Below the pieces are notes generated by a model. The model had not been told where the DNA came from, made no database searches, and saw nothing but the letters and a program-made list of their open reading frames with translations. This document shows positions 60,656 to 64,000 of a stretch of 64,000 nt of DNA, piece by piece. How positions within the stretch are numbered: position 1 is the first letter of the stretch; the number at the start of each line of letters is the position of its first letter. Made by a program: the position numbers and the translations under genes. The stretch comes from Chelonoidis abingdonii (taxonomy: Eukaryota > Chordata > Testudines > Testudinidae): the NCBI RefSeq assembly GCF_003597395.2, contig NC_133771.1:52562071-52626070 (forward strand), given 5' to 3'.

Positions 60656-61964
60656 ATATTGCATTTATGCTCATGACACCACTGACAGCATGGATTGTTA
60701 CAAACTTGAGCCTGACAGTTGGCTTGAACTCCTGTGAACACCAGATGTTCTGCTTTGAGTTTGAGGATAAACTCTCTCTTAATTAGAAGTATAGGGAATA
60801 TGTGTTACTTTTGTGGGTTTGTTCCCACTGCTGTTCTGGAATATGACAGACCTTTTCATGGGTTACATAACATTTTTTTCTCTTAGCTGAATGAGTGGAG
60901 TTGCTCACTTTCAGAAGTGAGTTCAGACCTATGCTTTGTTAGTCAATGGTCCAACTTCATGACTGAATATTATTACTTTCTATCACTTCTAGTATCATTA
61001 TCTTAGGTATCTGTATCAGTGAGAATATTTGCCACCTGTGAAGGCAGCTGCCCCAGTTCCTATCATGCTTGTTTCCAGCCCATCTCCAAAGATCTCTAGT
61101 CTTTGACTCCACAATAATCAGATGCAGAACTATTGTGATGTTCCCAAGAGCAATAGAATGTGCTACAGGGTTGGTGCACCTTCTCTTTTGCACACCTCAC
61201 TCCAGGTCCATCTCATCTGGATCCTCTCAGTCTCTTTTATTCTATTTTTACATTGGTGTAATTCCATTGAAGAAAATGGATTGATAGTGGTACACAGAAG
61301 GGGGAACCCCTTACACACATGCCTGTATAGACACAAGGAAGTAAGTGCTGCTGATGAGTATAGAAAATATCTTGGGGTAATGGCAACTTCCACTAAAGGA
61401 GTATTTCACCATCTGACCAAACTAGAGCACCATCATTCCCCAATACCGTATTGAGACACTACCGGTTTGTGAAAGTGCTGTAAGAGGGAGAAAACCTACT
61501 ATATTTGCTCCACAAAGCTATAATCTTTGTATCCATTAAACTGAAAAAGGTGCAACACAATAGCCTTCTTGTTACAGGTTGTCACTTAAAAATTTGTATG
61601 TAAAATTTCTAGCCAAGTTAATAGCAAATTGGCTACTTAATACTATGCATTTACTAGCATGCCAAAAGCAATCTAGCTTTTTCCAGGGGACAGAGTCAGA
61701 GATCATTGTCAATTTGGGAAAAGTCAGAATAGGAATTCAGAGCATCGGTGCAACATTGTAAGATTTATACTAAACATTCTGTAGAGGGTGAAATGAGGCC
61801 CACATCTGATGGTGTGAATCAGCTAAATCCCAGCTAAATTCAGAGTAAAAATGAATCAGTGTTGGAAAGTGTGAGCCTATTATTACGTATATCATTGACT
61901 TTGGTCACAGAACCACTTGCAGCCACAATAGTTCTGATCACATTTGTCAGGGAATTACTACAGG
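60656..61964. other. No gene or classified repeat
   Basis: Intron-like sequence. Overlapping frames at 60957-61454 in several phases have no domain. Confidence 0.45.
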
Positions 61965-62030
61965 CTGGATCCCGGTCCTATTGAAGTCAATGGCAAAATT
62001 CCCATTGATTTCAGTGGAAGCAGCATCTGT
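61965..62030. repeat. Short dispersed repeat ('attgaagtcaatggcaaa..cccattgatttcagtgg')
   Basis: The pair 'attgaagtcaatgg' and 'ccattgatttcagtgg' is an inverted motif found in an abundant reptile/bird repeat. Only the core is clear. Confidence 0.45.
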
Positions 62031-62930
62031 CTCAATGTAAGAAACACTCAATCAGTATTATCTTACTGCAGGCAAATGACACAGAGTTTTGTGCTGCAGA
62101 CCTGGTAAAACACTGAATGTAGTGCAGGATAAAATTAGAAATTCTGAAGACCATCTGGATTATTTATAAGTTGTTGCAAGTCTAAGATTTTTATCCCCCA
62201 CAAAAATATACCAACCCTCTAAATCAACCCCATGTACAATCAAATATTTAAAATCAATGTGTAATAGAAAAATAGTACACTATGTACGGCTTTGTATCAA
62301 TGTACACAATTTATAAAACACATTCTCACACAACAGTGAGAAAAAATGGATATTAGTCTAAAAACAACATTACTAGGTAAAGTGGGAATTGTACAAATAA
62401 TTGTATTTCTCCAAACTTTATATAGCATAAACTCTCCCAGGCCTTTGGCCTAAGAATTTCTACAAATAAAAGGAGTGTCTTGTTTAATAATCTTTATTAA
62501 GTTCCCAGAATTAATCTGAATGGTCTCACTGCAAAGGAATAGAATAGGAAGTGCCCAAAATGCTGTAAAACTGCTACTCTGCTAGACCTACAATGCACAC
62601 TGGTATGATATAATGCAACAGACATCTACTCTTTTGTGAAAATATTACATGCATTGAACCCATTGCATAATATCACAAACAGTGATATTATGCAACCAGT
62701 GCAACGGTGAAGGCCATTAAATAGAACCTTACTTAATGTTATATGGCACCTAACTATAGGACATAATGTCTTCACATAAATGAAGATTAAAAACTTTTCA
62801 GTTTAGATAGACCCTGTGGAAAACCCCTGGCCTACTGTGTTGTTCATTGAGAAATGACTCTGAGATATGGAATGTAAAGGGAATATGTGAAGAAGGGGAT
62901 ATATTTGAGAACAATCAAAGTTTATCTTTC
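62031..62930. other. No gene or classified repeat
   Basis: AT-rich intron-like sequence with no supported feature. Confidence 0.45.
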
Positions 62931-62938
62931 ACCTAGGT

Positions 62939-63271
62939 CAGGGTTTCTCAAACAGGAGTCGCCGCTTCTGTAGGGAAAGCCCCTGGAGGGCCGGGCAAAT
63001 GTGTTTACCTTCCCCGTCTGCAGGTCCAGCCGATCGTGACTCCCACTGGCCGCAGATTGCTGCTCCGGGCCAATGGGAGCTGCTGGAAGCGGCGGCCAGT
63101 ATGTCCTTCGGCCTGTGCCGCTTCCAACAGCTCCCATTGGCCCAGATCAGTGATCCGCAGCGAGTGGGAGCCGCGATCGGCCAGACCTGCAAACGGGGCA
63201 GGTAAAGACACCAGCCCGGCCCATCAGGGGCTTTCCCTACAGAAGCGGGGACCCCTGTTTGAGAAACCCTG
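62939..63271. mobile_element. 333-bp hairpin hAT-type MITE, perfect 8-bp TSD
   Basis: Ends CAGGGTTTCTCAAACAGG (62939) and CCTGTTTGAGAAACCCTG (63271) are inverted copies, and the whole element is nearly one palindrome: 'cttctgtagggaaagcccct' on the left mirrors 'ggggctttccctacagaag' on the right, and further GC-rich stretches mirror to a small loop near 63100-63110. Exact octamers ACCTAGGT (62931-62938 and 63272-63279) flank it. Frames on both strands here look alike because of the palindrome. Confidence 0.9.
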
Positions 63272-63279
63272 ACCTAGGT

Positions 63280-64000
63280 AAAATAAAAGTTTGCCTTAGA
63301 TTATAAGCAATCCTTTACATACTGAACGGGCTCACAGCATCCCTCTAAATCAGAGGAAGACAAATTAACTTAATTGTGACTCACTAGGTAGAGGCTAAAG
63401 GCTAAAATTGGCCCAAAAACAAGAATAAGAAATATATACCAAAGTATTGTAACCCCAGAATCTACAGAGCGGGAAATTCCAAGCTAGGTAATCTGGTAGG
63501 TGGAGGGGAGATGAATTAAAGTGAATATTAAGAGCTGAATTGAACCACTACACAATGTCTCCATAATTGACACAATGACTCCAAGAAGGGAGAGAAGTGT
63601 GACCACTTTGCTACCCTAGACTGGGAGCTAGCTAAAGCCCAACCCTTTGTATCTTCATTCCCTCTGGGGAATCTATCATCTTCAGCAGTGCAGTGATTGC
63701 ATCCAGCGTAATTGGGGCATTGTATGGTGGGCTATAAAGTGAAGGTAGGATTGACTCCCTGAGCTCTCCCCAATGTTGAAGATCAATTCATGGACCAGTC
63801 CAACCCTGGCCTTATAGACTGGAAAATAATTTGCCACATAAGTAAAACTGTATTAGTGTAATATTGTGTGTGTTTCTGATGTAGGAATCTACAATTTTAT
63901 TATACATAATAAAAGAAAATGCCCAAGTAATAATCAAATGAATAAATAATTCTTACCATTTAAATAGGGTATCATTGACTAATTTGCATTCACAGTACAC
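63280..64000. other. No gene or classified repeat
   Basis: AT-rich intron-like sequence to the end of the window. Confidence 0.45.

Noticed and set aside
62922..63272. Five overlapping frames with similar sequences on opposite strands
   Set aside because: The similarity is a by-product of the palindromic MITE, not of paired genes.

Overview
This window looks like a stretch of turtle (testudine) nuclear genome. It contains a cryptodiran tRNA-Lys SINE (CryI type), CR1 LINEs, a Gypsy LTR, Penelope-like and DIRS-like retroelement fragments, old MIR-type SINEs, and many hAT-type MITEs with 8-bp target-site duplications (TSDs). There are no operons or bacterial signals. Almost all of the open reading frames are chance frames in AT-rich intron or remnants of transposable elements. 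Species and family names come from recalled repeat consensus sequences, not from a database search.

The only convincing host coding sequence is one exon on the minus strand, 47415-47635. It encodes the end of a laminin-G domain and the start of an EGF domain, and it matches the C-terminal part of EYS (eyes shut homolog). EYS is a very large gene with huge introns, so most or all of the window is probably EYS intron, transcribed right to left.

Layout: 1-4579 is unique or decayed sequence plus a full hAT MITE (2969-3958). 4580-5598 is a solo Gypsy LTR with a CAGCA TSD. 5494-14503 and 14529-23635 are two error-rich copies of the same ~9.1-kb segment on either side of a run of exactly 25 N (14504-14528), best read as a gap-filling artefact and not a biological duplication. 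That segment holds a degraded gag-only LTR element on the minus strand (SCAN-like capsid region and a CCHC knuckle), a small MITE, and a CR1 interrupted by another insertion. 23605-25826 is a fold-back hAT element with a Penelope-like fragment and a second MITE nested inside. 25982-26168 is the CryI SINE. 26-64 kb is intron-like DNA with scattered elements: MITEs at 30224, 34729, 45718, 49142, 50979, 58508 and 62939; DIRS-like at 34.5-35.9 kb and 37.2-37.4 kb; Penelope-like at 38.7-39.7 kb and 42.7 kb; CR1 at 32.8, 40.2 and 42.0 kb; and MIR-type SINEs at 45.0, 53.7, 55.3 and 60.5 kb.

The most consequential observation is the false duplication around the 25-N gap. The most interesting biology is the hAT element whose two inverted arms both carry the C-terminal end of the transposase, the near-perfect 333-bp hairpin MITE at 62939, and the gag remnant related to the SCAN domain. 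I found no evidence of a new multi-gene system.
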